Shown: one piece after another, positions 1-12,660 of the stretch
Layout: every line of letters begins with the position of its first letter
Position numbering within the stretch: the stretch's first letter is position 1
Source: Liolophura sinensis
Taxonomy: Eukaryota > Mollusca > Polyplacophora > Chitonida > Chitonidae
Direction of reading: 5' to 3'
Length of the DNA stretch: 64,000 nt
Assembly (NCBI RefSeq): GCF_032854445.1
Contig: NC_088295.1
Location: forward strand, 8,250,501-8,314,500
The notes under the pieces: generated by a model
The model's database searches: none
The model's input: the letters and a program-made list of their open reading frames with translations, nothing else
Told to the model about the DNA's origin: nothing
Translations under genes and position numbers: made by a program

Positions 1-150
1 GAGAAAATCTGGGATTGTCCAGTTTTACACTTTACAGTTTGTTCATAAAGTCGTGTCAGTGTACTACAGAAAATCATTGTTGTGTGTTAACTATGTCTTA
101 AATTCATTTGTAAAGCTATGCCTATATATAAATTTAATAATAGAGTAACT

Positions 151-320
151 TGATTTCTCTCATCAATACAGTTGCTGTAAGTTCAAGTCCAGCTCATGCT
201 GGCTTCTGCTCCAGTTGTACTTGGAATTTTCTGCCTCCCACCTCCCATTCTGGTATAAGTGAAATATTCTTTAGTGCATTGTAAAATGCCAGTTAAAATA
301 AATTAATAAATAAACAAATA
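151..320 (+). mobile_element. tRNA-derived SINE, family 1, 5'-truncated copy
   Basis: The copy starts inside the tRNA-like head. It keeps a box B-like GTTCAAGTCC at 181-190, the body words for GTGAAATATTCTTTAG, and a TAAA-rich tail (about 295-320). The same order of words appears in the longer copies at 8694-8943 and 17399-17647 on the opposite strand. The GC-rich middle of the body is shortened and box A is missing, so it is an old, partial copy. It is non-coding; short reading frames across it are accidental. Confidence 0.8.
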
Positions 321-330
321 GGACTTGACC

Positions 331-3300
331 TGCCCTTTTAGCCAAGAGATCCCAATCTCTACTGCATGTTTTCTTCTGACAAGATGCAGTTGTTGTTTGT
401 GTAACCACAAACCAGGACACAATCTGTGTGTAGCACCTCAGAATGATGAGATGTTTCCGAGCTCTGCCCATCAAGCTGACCACCATCATATAAGGGAAAA
501 ACTCTATGGCTTACAACACCAATTAAATCAATGCTGAAAATGAATGAAAATTTATAACAGGATTATCTCCTCTCAAAGAGAAAACAATTAAATATACTGA
601 CACATAACAACCAAGTAAGAAGTTTTTGTGATAACATTATGGCATATATTATTGGTGAAAATTCACCATTACTTCTTTGTTTAGAGCTAATGGTCATGTT
701 TCTCAAGCTGTTATGGTAGTGTTTGTAAACGGTGTATTCTTTTATGTGTTTTTAAGTTATTTTGTCTGTCTGGAATATTTTAGTAATTTGCTGTTACCAT
801 GCATGTAATAGTCAGGTGTTGCCAACTATTTTAACGTGGCACTCTTTCATGGTAATGAATCCTTGTACACTGTCTTGTCACTATTTATGATCGTTTTACG
901 AGAAACTAGTACTCGTATATTTTTTGTGCGTTCTGTTTATTAACGGATGATAAACCTGTGACAAATTTGAAAACGTACAGTATGTACAAAGTAGTCTCCC
1001 CTGAATCGAAATAATGTAATAGCCTTCAAAGATAACACATTTTTCCATTTAGTTGAACTCATTGAGGCCTATCACATCATCATGTGTTTTTCACTGCATG
1101 CATGGATTTACGAGTTCATATAAGTCTTTATTTACCTTTTTTGAAAATACAAAAAACCGACTTATACCTCATTAAGGATAGGAGTATTTTACATGAGATT
1201 TTTTAAGGTTGCCTGTCAATGTACTAAAGTAGTAGTGGAATATTCCCCATCCCCTGTTCTACTTAACGAAGAACAAGCTTCCCTCTGTACAGGTCTGGAA
1301 GAAAAATTACAGTCCCGGTTGTTATGGAAGACTGTAGGGATGGGGGTGAAAGTAGGTCATACACAAAGCTCTATTTTGCTAAATAAGCGTGACTAACCTA
1401 GATGTGTTAATATACTAATTTTATGGTTGAATCTCAGTTTTTAATAGGAGTACGCTCCCAGCCTGTGCTTGTTTATATTAGGGTTATTGTGGTTGTTGTA
1501 CTTCTGTGTCAGACTCCAGGACCTTTCTGAAAGCCAGTGTCATGGTTTCACTTAACGGAATCAAATTAACTGTTGGAATCCTTTTACATGTATGTACAAC
1601 CCAAAAATAATATGCCCATTTTTTGCCATCAACCAGGTAATTTGGCGGACATTTGAAGCCCAAGTAAATGCCCAATGTAAAATTTAAAGCTTATCCTCTG
1701 TTTCAGACCAGTCGTATTGCATTCACAAGGACAGGTCAAGTCGGCAGTATCTGGTGTTTGAACTGAGCTGTTTCGTTTGTCCTTAGGTATTAGAGTGTTC
1801 CTTCACATTAACAACGCAGTAACAAAGATGAGCTCCCATATAACTTAAAGACACTTGGAATTTAATTTTATCTCTATCTTTCAAGACATGGGAATTACAA
1901 ACATCACCTTTATTCCCCATAGGTACAAATTCAGTATGCTGTAAAGGTTACACTATCCTTTGCTATTCCATTAGGTGCATGCAAGCTGCTTTCTAATTCC
2001 TAATGCAGTTTAGCGAACTCTTATCTGTCCAACGTCAGTAGGATTTGATTGTTTTCTTTTAATCAAATGGAACAAGCTTACAATAAATAAGGTTGTCACC
2101 TGCTGAAGATAGATCTAGATTTGATTTTAAATTTTAAATGTTGTACTTCGATCAATTCCGTTTGGGAAATTGTAAACCTGTTATATTATTCTGTGCAATA
2201 GGTTTGTGAAGTGGTGGTATTTAGATGACTCGACTTTTCTTTCCTCCTTGTAAGGAGAAGAAGTTACCATCCTGACGATCAGCAGAGTTATACCATTTAC
2301 AGCATTTTCACTTTAAATAGACGATAGTATATGATCTATTGTATGGTATCTCCTACACCAAGGAGATTGGTCTGTACATACATTACAACTCAGAAATGTT
2401 ATAAAGATATTCATTAATTTGTATGTATAATAAGAGAAAAACAGTAGCGAATAGTGAAGCATGACAGAACTATATCCTCCTAAGAAAGAATGTAACCTGC
2501 AAGGGATGTAATGCAAGTCACGTTGAAGGAATAGATAATGCATAACACGTTATGTAACACATACTGTTAAATGTCAACTGTTAACTTGTATGTCTCTGCC
2601 TCACTCTGTTCACACAACCATTTTTCACTGGTGTTATAATTGAACTGCTTCTAACCGAAATTTAACATACACCTGATAGGAATGATATATGTAAACCTAC
2701 ATTGAAGCCCCATGTACTCCATACCGTTTACTTTTTCAATTGCTACCAAACCGTCACTATCGATGATTGCACAGAGGAATTGGGTGGAGCGTTTGCTTTT
2801 ACATATTTTAATTGTTTGGCTCGTTTGCATTTCTCTAGCATATATGCACACTCATTTGAATTGTATCGGACGGAACTAATCTGTTTGGAGCACGATGTTA
2901 TGGTTTGCGTGTATTGTGTCCTTTCCTATATTAAATAGCTCTCTTTCGTTCTTAATATTTATCCTGAATGTCGTATTATTATTTGACGTATACAGCATTT
3001 TTTAATGTTGAAAACAGTTTTTTGGAGACAAGGATTATTGCTATGCATAAAGAAACGAACTGTGTACGTATAAACAGATGCATGGATTCTTCCCATTGGA
3101 GATGGAATTCAGAGAACAGAAGCATTGTTGCTTATGAACTAAGCATGCGATTTGAAAAGATGAAAATAAATGGGAAATCATTATGTTGTATCCCGGAAAC
3201 GTTAAAACAGTAAAAAAAGAGTGGCATGCGTTCGACTTTAATTGTTTGTATTTTTTTCTTCATATGCTGTATTTCAGTTATCGGACATTTAAATATTGGT

Positions 3301-4865
3301 ATATCTATTGTGTACAACAATTTAACGCAAAGGTACAGTGTAATATTCGGTGAGCTGACTGTTTCTCATATTTCAAGGTCTGGGACTGTAAAATATTACT
3401 TAACAGAGTGTTACGTCGGAGATTCATGATTTCGTTGATGTGTGACGAACCAGGAGAGCTGTGGTGGAGGCTTGGAAGCTTCACTGGCCATGCAATCCTT
3501 GAGAAAAGTTCGCCTGAAGGGTTGGGGACATCGCTGTGGAGGTTGGGGACATTTCTCCGACTGTTAAGACAGAATGGACGTGAGATATCGCTGACTCATG
3601 CATCCAACATCACGCAGTAATTAAGGCGACAGGAGCACGGGGAACTAAACTCTTGCGTCTTCATAATCCGTGATAGGCTATCTTTTCAAACCGTCAACAA
3701 ATCTGATAGAAAACGGAGCGGGTTCCAAGTGCCCTCGACAAGGTCATCCCTGCACTGGACAGGGCTCTAAGCTGTTGACGCGCCTGCTGGCTGGGGTCTC
3801 ACCAAGAGCATCACTCGGCTCGATTTAACTAAAATTTGAATTGAAGAATGCTTGGCTTTGTTTAATGACATTCCGTGCAGTGCAAGGCGTCTGGTTAACG
3901 GAGTCTTCAATCGGCACCAGCAACTTGTCTCTTAGTACAACTTGTGTCCTTATCATCAAGCCCCAGCCCCAGGCCAGTGCTGCCAACTCCCTCCCTTACA
4001 TCTTGTATAAATCTTTCCGTTCATAAGTGGAAAAGATGAGCAGAAGAGCAGAACTGTAAAAAGGAAAATATGATATGGCAGGGAGAAATATACTAGTTAT
4101 AATAGACTTAATGTGCAAAGGGGCGGCTGAGAGTTGCCACTTGTTCAAAAATGTGACTGCTAACGTGTCATTTGCTTTGTACTACTATGAGCGTAGTATG
4201 GAGATATAAACCTGGAATAGAATTTTTAATCGTTGTTGAACAAGCGAACTCGAAAAAATAAAAAGGAAAACTCCGGAGAATCGTATTCATTATTTTGTGG
4301 GTAATGGATTCGCATATATCTAAACATTTACTGTTTTATTGCCTGAGTGAATTTCCTTCAATAGTGCATGGGATGTATAACACGGCCTTGGTGAACGATT
4401 TCCAAACAGTGTTGTCGAAAATGTCCGGGTACTGCTGGCAATTTGACAATTATGTACAACAAAACATTCCAGAATGAATGATATGTCTGAACGCCACAGC
4501 GGAAGTACTGCAGCAAACACTCTAGAAGAACAGGGTTTGTTAATTTAGGCCTTTTTATTTGATCACACAAGTACAGAGCTGGTTCGTAATATAGAGAATA
4601 GAATATAGAAAAACAAGAAGAAGCGTTGAACAAACGACTGTGAATACTATTTCACTATTTTTTAAAGTCAAGGCCATTAGAGTGTTTCAGGGAATTGTGT
4701 ATGCAGGATGCCCAGGGTGCTTAGAATATCTGGAGCAACCGTAAGAAACTTATACCTGTTTTGGTGTTGCATGTCGTAGGGATATAGGCCAAAAGAGATC
4801 TGGCTGAAACTTGACATGTCGTGAAAGATAATGAATCGGAGTCTAGGGGACGTGTTGGACGTGGA
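331..4865. other. Intergenic, no gene recognised
   Basis: A+T-rich single-copy-looking sequence. Reading frames here are at most about 90 codons, show no recognisable domain and have no paired splice sites that would join them into a plausible protein. Positions 3400-3800 are somewhat more GC-rich, with short GTGGAGG/TTGGGGACAT direct repeats near 3460-3560, but nothing identifiable. Confidence 0.6.
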
Positions 4866-5020
4866 GTATAGCAGACGAGCAATCTGGTGTTGATGATAAG
4901 CATAGTATAGCAGACGAGCAATCTGGTGTTGATGATAAGCATAGTATAGCAGACGAGCAATCTGGTGTTGATGATAAGCATAGTATAGCAGACGAGCAAT
5001 CTGGTGTTGATGATAAGCAT
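4866..5020. repeat. Perfect 39-bp minisatellite, 4 copies
   Basis: Four consecutive copies start at 4866, 4905, 4944 and 4983. Each begins GTATAGCAGACGAGC and ends GATGATAAGCAT. The copies look identical; the last lacks its final base. Because 39 is a multiple of three, the minus strand reads through as a 13-residue repeat (MLIINTRLLVCYT), which explains a 121-codon frame at 4721-5086. There is no sign that this frame is a real gene. Identity between copies points to recent expansion. Confidence 0.95.
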
Positions 5021-6281
5021 GTATGAAGCCATGGCGGAAACTATTGTCACCATATTTATATTAGGAAGGACTATTAGGAAGGACATCCAAGTGATGAAAG
5101 TGTGTAAATCGAGAAGTCGTCCTTGGTCGTTGAATTCCGGAAGGCAGCTGACCGGGGGTGCTACTTCGTGCCTCTCCGTGTCCCTGTCATCCCGGCTGGA
5201 GAGCTTTGGAATTTAGGAGTCGTAGGAAAGGAAGCCACTTAGAAGAGGTCCGTCTTCCTACACCGTCCTTCAATCACAGGCCATGGATTGACAGATATGG
5301 CTATTATTAAAGACTTCTTCAATCATCTAACCCTTCTTCCCTCAAATCATCCGGCATGAGTCACCATGATGCGACAAAGATGTCTTCTGAGGAGGACCAG
5401 GAGATAATGCAACAGCTGAATGTCTCGGGGCGCGTGTCGTCACATTAGAGCACCACAGACGTGACAATATCGGGCATGACTCAGTCGGCGACCAAACCTG
5501 TGGCGCTTTCAACTCCCTCCGGTTTTCACTAATGTGCAGAGATACCGCCATCAGTGGAGTAATTCCGAATTGTAGAATATTTAGCCCCTTCCATCACGCC
5601 GTCAGCTCAATCAAAGTCACCTCAGCGAACACACGTGATAGAAGGTTTGAGCTTTGGAATCAATATTAGATGAAATGCAGGTTGAAAAAAGAATAAGAGG
5701 AGTGAAAAACTTTGACATCCAAGAATTTTCCGGTGGTGCCACAGGGAGTTAGATTTTATAGGTTCACAGCTCAGGACGACATTCTTAGTTTATAGTACCA
5801 AAAATAACAGGTACGTTTTTTTACAAACGTGTTATTCATTAACCTTCCTGGCTATCTCTGCAAGACCTGTAATCTGACGATGTGGAGAGGTATTACCACG
5901 CCCCGAATTTGAGGAGACATTGCATAAAAGTGGAGATTTCTGTAATCGAGAACTGATAAAAGCGAGTTCTTAATGAAGAAAAGTGCATTAGTTTGAATAC
6001 TTGGAGTCAACTTTCGACCTGAAGTGATTGTGATGTATGGATGGAGCTGCGGTGAAAAATCAGAAAGTTTGGAAGTAAAACGGAAAATAGCGTGTTTGTT
6101 GCTCATGAATCGCTAAGTGTGACATATTCCTGTTGACGAGGCCGCTAATGGATGGCACATTGGCTAATTATTTATTCGCACTCTTCTTTTTTTATCTGAA
6201 AAACTAACGAAGGTTTTCAAACTTCAGATACATCACTCCAAGCGAAGCGAAGAGCCTCCTTGGTTTTAACCGGGAAAGCAT
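5021..6281. other. Intergenic, nothing recognised
   Basis: No frame longer than about 85 codons, no recognisable protein family and no clear repeat apart from a short direct repeat of TTAGGAAGGA near 5064-5083. Confidence 0.5.
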
Positions 6282-6447
6282 AGTTCTCACGATGCGATTC
6301 GTCGTATCGACTTGTCCAATTCGACAAGTGGAATGAAAATGATGCGATTTGTCGAATGTTACAGTTGCATGAAATAGAGCCCATCGTATTTCCATTCCAT
6401 AAGTCGAAGCCGACGAGCGGACTCGTAAATCGTACCGTGTGAAAGTA
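6282..6447. repeat. Probable degraded foldback (MITE-like) element
   Basis: A 20-bp imperfect palindrome (ACTTGTCCAATTCGACAAGT, 6310-6329) lies near one end. The outer segments, 6282-6305 (AGTTCTCACGATGCGATTC) and 6424-6446 (CGTAAATCGTACCGTGTG), are partly complementary in inverted orientation. Several TCGT/ACGA words recur in both orientations between them. This is the layout of a small non-autonomous inverted-repeat element that has diverged. No target-site duplication is clear. Confidence 0.4.
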
Positions 6448-7380
6448 ACTTTAATAGTGCTTGTTGTTTGTACTGCAAATCGTAAAGAAGGTAAAAGATA
6501 TATATAAGCTGTGTGGGCAAAAGTAGTTTCAACCAGCGGAGACGAGTGAGTCCACTATTTGTCCACCCTAATGCTGAACATTTACCTTATCTTAATTTCT
6601 GTTGTACAGTTCTGGTTTTTTGGGGCCGTACATAAATTACTTGGGCGCTCCCGTGGCGGACCAGTTCTGACAAGCGTGGTTCACCACTGTAAAATCCATG
6701 ACTAACGGGATCGCTTGTTCGGATTTCAGCTCCGACTGCGCCAGCGACCTTTTTTACGAATCAGTCGCAACAGGCGTCCGATGTAATGTCCATGGCAATA
6801 TGTGAAGATATTCACCTAAGTAAATGTTCTTTAGCCAAGTTTGTGGCAGTTTGGTGAAATGGGTGCCGGGAGGTTTGTCAGGTGCTTGACAACTCAGACA
6901 GATAGAGCGAGTGGTTGTGTATGTGCACCTGTGCACAGCTTAGCGAAAAACCTCCAACTTAACACAAGTGACTGACTTTGATGAAAACTCAAGGACAGTA
7001 TGTCGTTGCCCTTGCATCCGTCTTCCAATTTAAAAAGTCTTTTAATTTAATTTAATCCGCCAAAACTAAACTCTAAAAGGAAGACTAACCATTTAATTGG
7101 AGGCATCAACACTTTCACTATCCAGGATTTAGAAATCTCATTTAGTATTTCATGAGAATACCCAGAATACCCACTGTTACTAACTATAACAAATATGTTA
7201 ACTGCTAGATCTTTACACCGAAATGCAGGGAGAGGTGCGCTAATTCTAGGAAGAAGTTTAAAAAACTTTACATTTAGACAAAGATTTTGTGTGCTAAATC
7301 AAATTTAAAACAGTTCGTTTAGCAGCTTAAACCGTCTAAAACTCCATGCCAGTTTTATACAAATTATCACATCGTCGAAA
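6448..7380. other. Intergenic, nothing recognised
   Basis: A+T-rich sequence without a supported gene, repeat or RNA. Confidence 0.5.
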
Positions 7381-7735
7381 GGTACATCCGGTATGCTCGA
7401 AGTCATGAGACCCCAGGATCAAAACCGGGTCGGGTCATACCAAACACTTTAAAAATGGTACTTGATGCCGCCTCGTTTGGCGCTCAGTACTGAGAGGTTT
7501 GAGCAAGGAAACATAACTGTTGGCCTGGTGTCAGTATATTGTGACTGGGTGGGGTGGTCATGTCTGGTGTCTTCGGCATGATACTTCAGAGGCGGCAGCA
7601 CTTTGGCGGCATGGGCTCGCCCTGCCACAAGAAAGCACAATATATATACGCACACATATAGTGACTCCTTGTTGTCGTATGACTGAAAAATTGTTAAGCA
7701 CGACGTTAAATACCAAGCATACATACATACATTTG
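7381..7735 (+). mobile_element. SINE, family 2 (tRNA-like head, CATA tail)
   Basis: The left part has a box B-like segment (GGATCAAAACCGGGTCGGGT, about 7417-7436) such as follows a tRNA-like head; box A is not clear. The body contains GGCGCTCAGTACTGAGAGG, GGTGTCAGTATATTGTGAC and a run ending GACTGAAAAATTGTTAAGC ACGACGTTAAA, then a CATA microsatellite tail. I recognise this body as a SINE widespread in molluscan genomes, from memory only. It is unrelated in sequence to family 1. Two minus-strand reading frames crossing it (7449-7811, 7558-7980) are by-products. Confidence 0.7.
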
Positions 7736-7813
7736 GCCGTTGTCGTATAAATGAAATAAATCTTTGAGTATGGCGTAAAACACCTCCAATCAAATAAATA
7801 AATACATACATTC
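7731..7813 (+). mobile_element. SINE family 1, 3'-end fragment
   Basis: Directly after the CATA tail of the family 2 copy comes GGCCGTTGTCGTATAA, then a degenerate GTGAAATATTCTTGAG equivalent, GGCGTAAAACACC, and a CAAATAAATAAATACATA tail. This is the last roughly 80 bp of family 1 in the same orientation. The rest of that copy is absent, so it is either a 5'-truncated insertion or the remnant of a copy interrupted by the family 2 element. Confidence 0.8.
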
Positions 7814-8383
7814 AATAACCTTGGAAGACAGCGATTCGTTGGGCAACCAGCGACGTGCTTTTCAGTCTCATTTTCGACCAGGAAGATTCCCCTGCTTCCG
7901 TTGTTACCTGGGGCTTGGTGCCAAGAAGCAGTTGACGGATACATGAAGTTTCCTGATAGAGACTTTTTGCTCGCCATCATGCAATATGGAACACGGATTA
8001 TGTTTCAAATAAACAACGCCTTACATCAGAATTTTGTACATAAAGAATTGGTTTTATCATCTTACCTTTAACCGTTTCATAATGGGACAAATAAAAGCTG
8101 ATACGGTATTAAAAAGTTTGTATTGTTTTTGCAGGATATAACAAAGTCCATCAGCTCGGCTAAAGGTTTTCCGGAGAATAAAATTAATTGCCCCATGTAT
8201 TCTAGCCGCCTGAACCCTTTTTTGATGTAGACACATTTATGCTGATGAACTCAAAAACCTGTGAAAAGTGCTCATGCACCTAACACTTGTCATCATTTAA
8301 GACAAATGTCCCCCTTAACCAAGTCGAGTTACAGGGTTTCAGAAGTCTCTAGTATAGTATAAAATTCACAAGGTAACTCTAAT

Positions 8384-8566
8384 CATTTATTTATTTATTT
8401 GTTTATTTATTTGATCCGTGTTTAACGCCGCACTCAAAAATATTTCACTTCTACGACGGTGGCCAGCATTATGGTTTCTGAGAGACCCTCCCATATATGG
8501 CCGGAGAAGAAGCCAGCCTGCGCTGGACTCACAGCGACCGCAATTGTGAGAGGCTCCTGGGTCAAC
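8384..8566 (-). mobile_element. SINE family 1, internally deleted copy
   Basis: Read on the plus strand it starts with a TTTA-repeat tail, then GTGTTTAACGCCGCACTC, AATATTTCACTTCTACGACGG and GGCCAGCATTATGG. It then jumps to GGCCGGAGAAGAAGCCAGC and ends at GAGGCTCCTGGGTCA in the tRNA-like head. About 50 bp of the GC-rich central body and the box A end are missing. Orientation is minus (head at the right). Confidence 0.85.
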
Positions 8567-8693
8567 ATTTTGTGAAGCGACTGTACTTTACAGTGGGCTG
8601 TGTTTATGTATATAACTCCAGGATGACGTCTGTTCATACGTTGGGTTGGTTAAGTGTTGCACAATTCTTGGCATACTATATTGTGTTCACATT

Positions 8694-8943
8694 GATTTAT
8701 TTATTTATTTATTTGATTAGTGTTTTACGCCGAACTCAAGAATATTTCACTTATATGACGGCGGTCAGCATTATGGTGGGTGGAAAGCGGGCACAGCCCG
8801 GGGGAAACCCACGACCATCCGCAGGCTGCTGACGGACCCTCTCACGTACGGCTGGACTTGAACTTACAGCGACAGCACTGGTGAGAGACTCCTGGGTCAT
8901 TACTCTGCGCTAGCGCGCTAACCATCTGAGCCACGGAGGCTCC
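8694..8943 (-). mobile_element. Full-length SINE family 1 with target-site duplication
   Basis: A near-complete copy on the minus strand. The tRNA-like head is at the right end: box A complement CCATCTGAGCCA at 8922-8933 and box B complement TGGACTTGAAC at 8853-8863. The body follows and the tail is a TTTA microsatellite at the left. The copy is flanked by an 11-bp direct repeat, GTGTTCACATT, at 8683-8693 and 8944-8954, the signature of LINE-mediated retroposition. The internal Pol III promoter looks intact. Confidence 0.93.
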
Positions 8944-8954
8944 GTGTTCACATT

Positions 8955-11900
8955 AAAGTCCTTTTAAATTTTCATTCAGTTAAATCAGGCGAAACAGAGA
9001 TTTTTCAAAGAATGAATTCCAAAAACTTCACTGAATAAGCATGGGAAGGCACAGCACTACGTTTATTACAACAACATTTTTGCCTCAGCCTACGCTTGTA
9101 GTATGCCCCGTTTTTACGTGTTGTCAGCTCATCTACTAAAAGCTGATAATAACTTCTGCCACTTTTTGAAAAAGTATAATCTATAAGAGAGTTTAATGCT
9201 ATTATCAAAACAGCCCACTTTTAAACGCCTTATGAACGGCAACAAATTTCCAATATTTCAAAAATCCAAGTATTAACTATTATGTCAACAGTTTGCAAAC
9301 AATTAAACAATTAAGGACGAATGTGGACTGGCAACTACAGCCTTAAGGGCATCACTGACCGCCATTAATTGCCTCATCTAAACGAATGAGGAAAGATCAA
9401 AAAGATTGTGTCAGGATGGACCCAGCCAACCTTTATTAAATTCGTCAAAATTGCATGCGTTTAAATTTTTTATGTGACATCATGGCATTTACTGCAAAAC
9501 ACGATAGCAAGAGTCATTTTATACTTTGTTGTTACAAACACAAAAACTATAATCTCCATTTGTGTAATATTTGCTCTATGTTCATGATGTACTTGATTAG
9601 TTACGGAATTGCCAAAACTTCAGAACTGTTAAAAGAGGTTCGTCATCTCAGACGATATGAGTCATTCTACATTCTCCTTTCATGCAGGTCAACTAAAATT
9701 TAGTTTCTAGCAGATATGAAGCTCTGTAACAAAGGCCATCTCTCGGCAAAAAACAAGCAGAGGGCTGTTCAGAGGAACACGTTTTTGGTGCGGCCTTAAA
9801 CCCTGCTTGGATGATTGAACAAAGAGTTAGAACAATAGCCGAATAACAAAGACCAAATGAAGGTTATGATTACACAGTTTAATATGTGTATGGTATCCAT
9901 CAGACTGAAATCAATTAATTGTTTCCAGTGTACTTTTACGTCGCGTTTAATGCGGCGAGTTCTGACGAGTACAACTGTAGGAATATTTAGTAGAGTAATT
10001 CAAACACATTTTCCAGCATAACTCTAAAGGCGATAGGCGGACGCACGTGATCGCGAGCGACCGAGATTTGAACATTTTATCAGCGGAAGTCAATTAACCA
10101 AAGCTATCGGGGCTTTCGAAAATACGGTCAACGAAGACATCCTTTTGAACAGAAATACTTCGCAGACGTCTCCACATCATACCTGCCATCCATCAAAATT
10201 CTCATTTTTACAACTAAACTCTACACTAAATGGACTGCTGACATTGATGATAATGACGGCCCTGATTACACCTTACATAAGGGCTACCATTAACCCGTCA
10301 TCCCAGCCCATACATAATTTTGTTCATTGCCTGCTTCCCTTGTCTCCGCTGACAGAAGAGAAAAAGAAACTCCATGATGAACGTTTTAAAACTCTGAAAT
10401 GCAATGCTGCTATTATACCGCTTTTAACGATGACTTTAAAAAACTTTTCTTTTTAGAATGTCGTTTAATGGTTGCCTTGTCATTCTCGAAACCCGGAAGT
10501 GTTTCGAGCGAGAGGATGGGTTCCCTTCAGAGGATGTCTCTTCGGGGTAACAATTACCACCATTATCCAGATTAAACTCGCCAATCAAAGCTTTATTTGC
10601 CCAACACAAATACCATTCTGAAAATGTGGATACATTTTGATTGATGTGACTGTCAGTGTCTTAGAATTTTACCATACCTGGAACTGTTTAGCACTAGCGG
10701 AATTTACATTTGGCTGACACCCTGTGATTTTGTTGGCTTTTTCTCCACGAATAAACGATGACATGCGTTGTGGTAGATTTCTCAGACGCTGGTTTTTATA
10801 CATGGTCGCGTGATCTGTTACATTAAAACGCCGGCAGATTTATGGTGCCGTCAAGTACATGGCCACTTAAACCATGAGCCATCTGCCGAGTGTCGGGCAA
10901 GACGGAAGTGCAAATAATCGGACGATAGTGTAAATCTCGAATCTAAAGAATTCATTCCATGATCTGCTTTTATAGGTTGCCGGCCTTTTTTCTCGATGTC
11001 GGAACGATGAAATGAAACTTGTTTAGCCATAATTAGACTTTAAGAAATTTGCTCTTTCTTTATTCTTTTTGATGTTATATAAACGAACATATGTACTGGG
11101 TATCTTTGGAACAATTGGTGGTTTGTGAGTAAATGTGTTTAAAAGTTAAGACAATAAACACCACATACCTTTACTGGAAATTATAGCTAATAGACTTCTT
11201 CGCGTCAAGCTGAAGGCAAGTCGCGAGCTGGAGAAGCTTTGTGTGTCAGTCCCCTTGTTTGGGTAGCCAAGCGGTCAGACCGAGCCCCAGGGAGTCGGTG
11301 GCTAACCCCCGTATTCTGTGTCACAATGCATTACCAGTAAGGACGCGAGCGTGCACTTCATCAGACCGCCACGTGCACGTGCGAGGTAACGATCCCACGA
11401 GCATTGGGCTGATTCCGCTAATTAAAATTAACAAACTGGACAGAAAGAAGCAATGTCGTGATCTGTCAATAGCGATGATCTGTTTTATGAAAACCCTTGT
11501 GAAGGTAATAAGGCACGGCCAGAATGTCCCACCCGGTAAAGAGACCCAGACGGGATCAGGTGATGTGTTCGGTACCAGGAGATAACAAAGGCCTGGATGG
11601 GGTCATGTTACTAGCCACAGACTTGGAGTTCCACGGCACTCTGGCTAGGCACATCGATAAAGAGCCGACTAAAATGTCTTATCCCAAAATGTGAGTTCGG
11701 AATATAATGGGTTTTGTATCAAATTTGTAAGTGTGTATTCCATCAGTCTGTCGTGGCGAGTGGTCAGTCGGATGACAACATTATGGTCAATCAGGTTATG
11801 ACTCAGAATGCGCTCCAGCTGACTTCAGCACATGGCCTCTAAGCGTCCGTGTCTTTCAGGAAGTCTTACTCTCGTGTCTTCTGGAGTTGTACATGACAGC

Positions 11901-12369
11901 TGCTTCCTGGTCTTCAGACGCCCGGATGCGCTCTGTCTTTCGCCTTTGTCAGATCTGAAGTGATTTCCGATACTCAGATCGACAATCCTTCACGGGCGGT
12001 TTGGGGTATGACGTGAGCCTCCATGCCCTACATGCAACCCGTAAACTCGCGATATGAAGAGAAAATGAAAACATCTCTTCCTTGTTCGAACTGCTTGACA
12101 ACAGATATTTGATGTAATGCTCGAAAGACAATGCTATTAGAGCTCGACGTTTTCGAGGATGATGAGGCCGCAAAACAAATCTCCTGAAGTCAAGGTCAAA
12201 CTCATCAATCATGAAACCGTTCAGTCACCATTGTTTGTTTTTTCTTTCATGTACAAATTACCTGTTCTTTGAAGGGTTTGCATGTACAGTACAAAGCATT
12301 CTAAAACTGACCCACGGACGTCGTCAGCACCTAACACATTGTACAGATTACAGTAGATTATGGAGCTTC
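8955..12369. other. Intergenic, mostly unremarkable
   Basis: No supported gene. Frames at 10145-10456 (103 codons) and 11241-11585 (114 codons) have no recognised domain, and their composition matches the surrounding non-coding DNA. At 10835-10925 there is a GC-balanced stretch including a GCAGATTTATGGTGCCGTC word that is non-repetitive and could be regulatory. A Leu/Ser-tRNA-like box A word near 11262 is not followed by a foldable tRNA. Confidence 0.5.
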
Positions 12370-12660
12370 AATTAGCAGAGCTGACCAGATGGATATTAAT
12401 TTGTGGTGTAATTGAGTTAGCTGGGAATCTGGAAACGCGCTGACTAGACCAAGGCGCTTTGCCAGTCCGCCATGCACCTCCGGCAACAATTATTGCCCTT
12501 AATTTTATTTTCATAATTGCCTTAACACAATTTATTCGCCTAAAACTTGAGTTGAATTGGTTAGTGGTGGTTGAAGAAAAAGAAAAGCCCCGGACAAAAA
12601 ACGAGACTCCATGGTGAGCTTTGTGCGCCCAGAGCTTTATTGGCAAGGAGTTTCACTAAC
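12370..12660. promoter_or_regulatory. Candidate conserved non-coding element
   Basis: A high-complexity stretch with several homeodomain-type TAAT/ATTA cores (around 12396, 12410, 12488, 12501), alternating with GC-rich blocks and a CCGGCAACAATTATTGCCC quasi-palindrome near 12480-12498. This is only suggestive composition. There is no coding signature or repeat match. Whether it is conserved cannot be judged from one sequence. Confidence 0.2.

Noticed and set aside
4721-5086. 121-codon frame with a 13-residue repeat
   Set aside because: Explained by the four 39-bp units; unique flanks are short and match no family.
7449-7980. Overlapping 120- and 140-codon minus-strand frames
   Set aside because: They lie across SINE copies in antisense orientation and carry no recognised domain.
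11255-11400. Possible tRNA-Leu/Ser gene or tRNA-derived SINE head
   Set aside because: GGGTAGCCAAGCGGTCAGAC resembles box A of class II tRNAs, but no proper box B or acceptor-stem pairing follows at the right distance.
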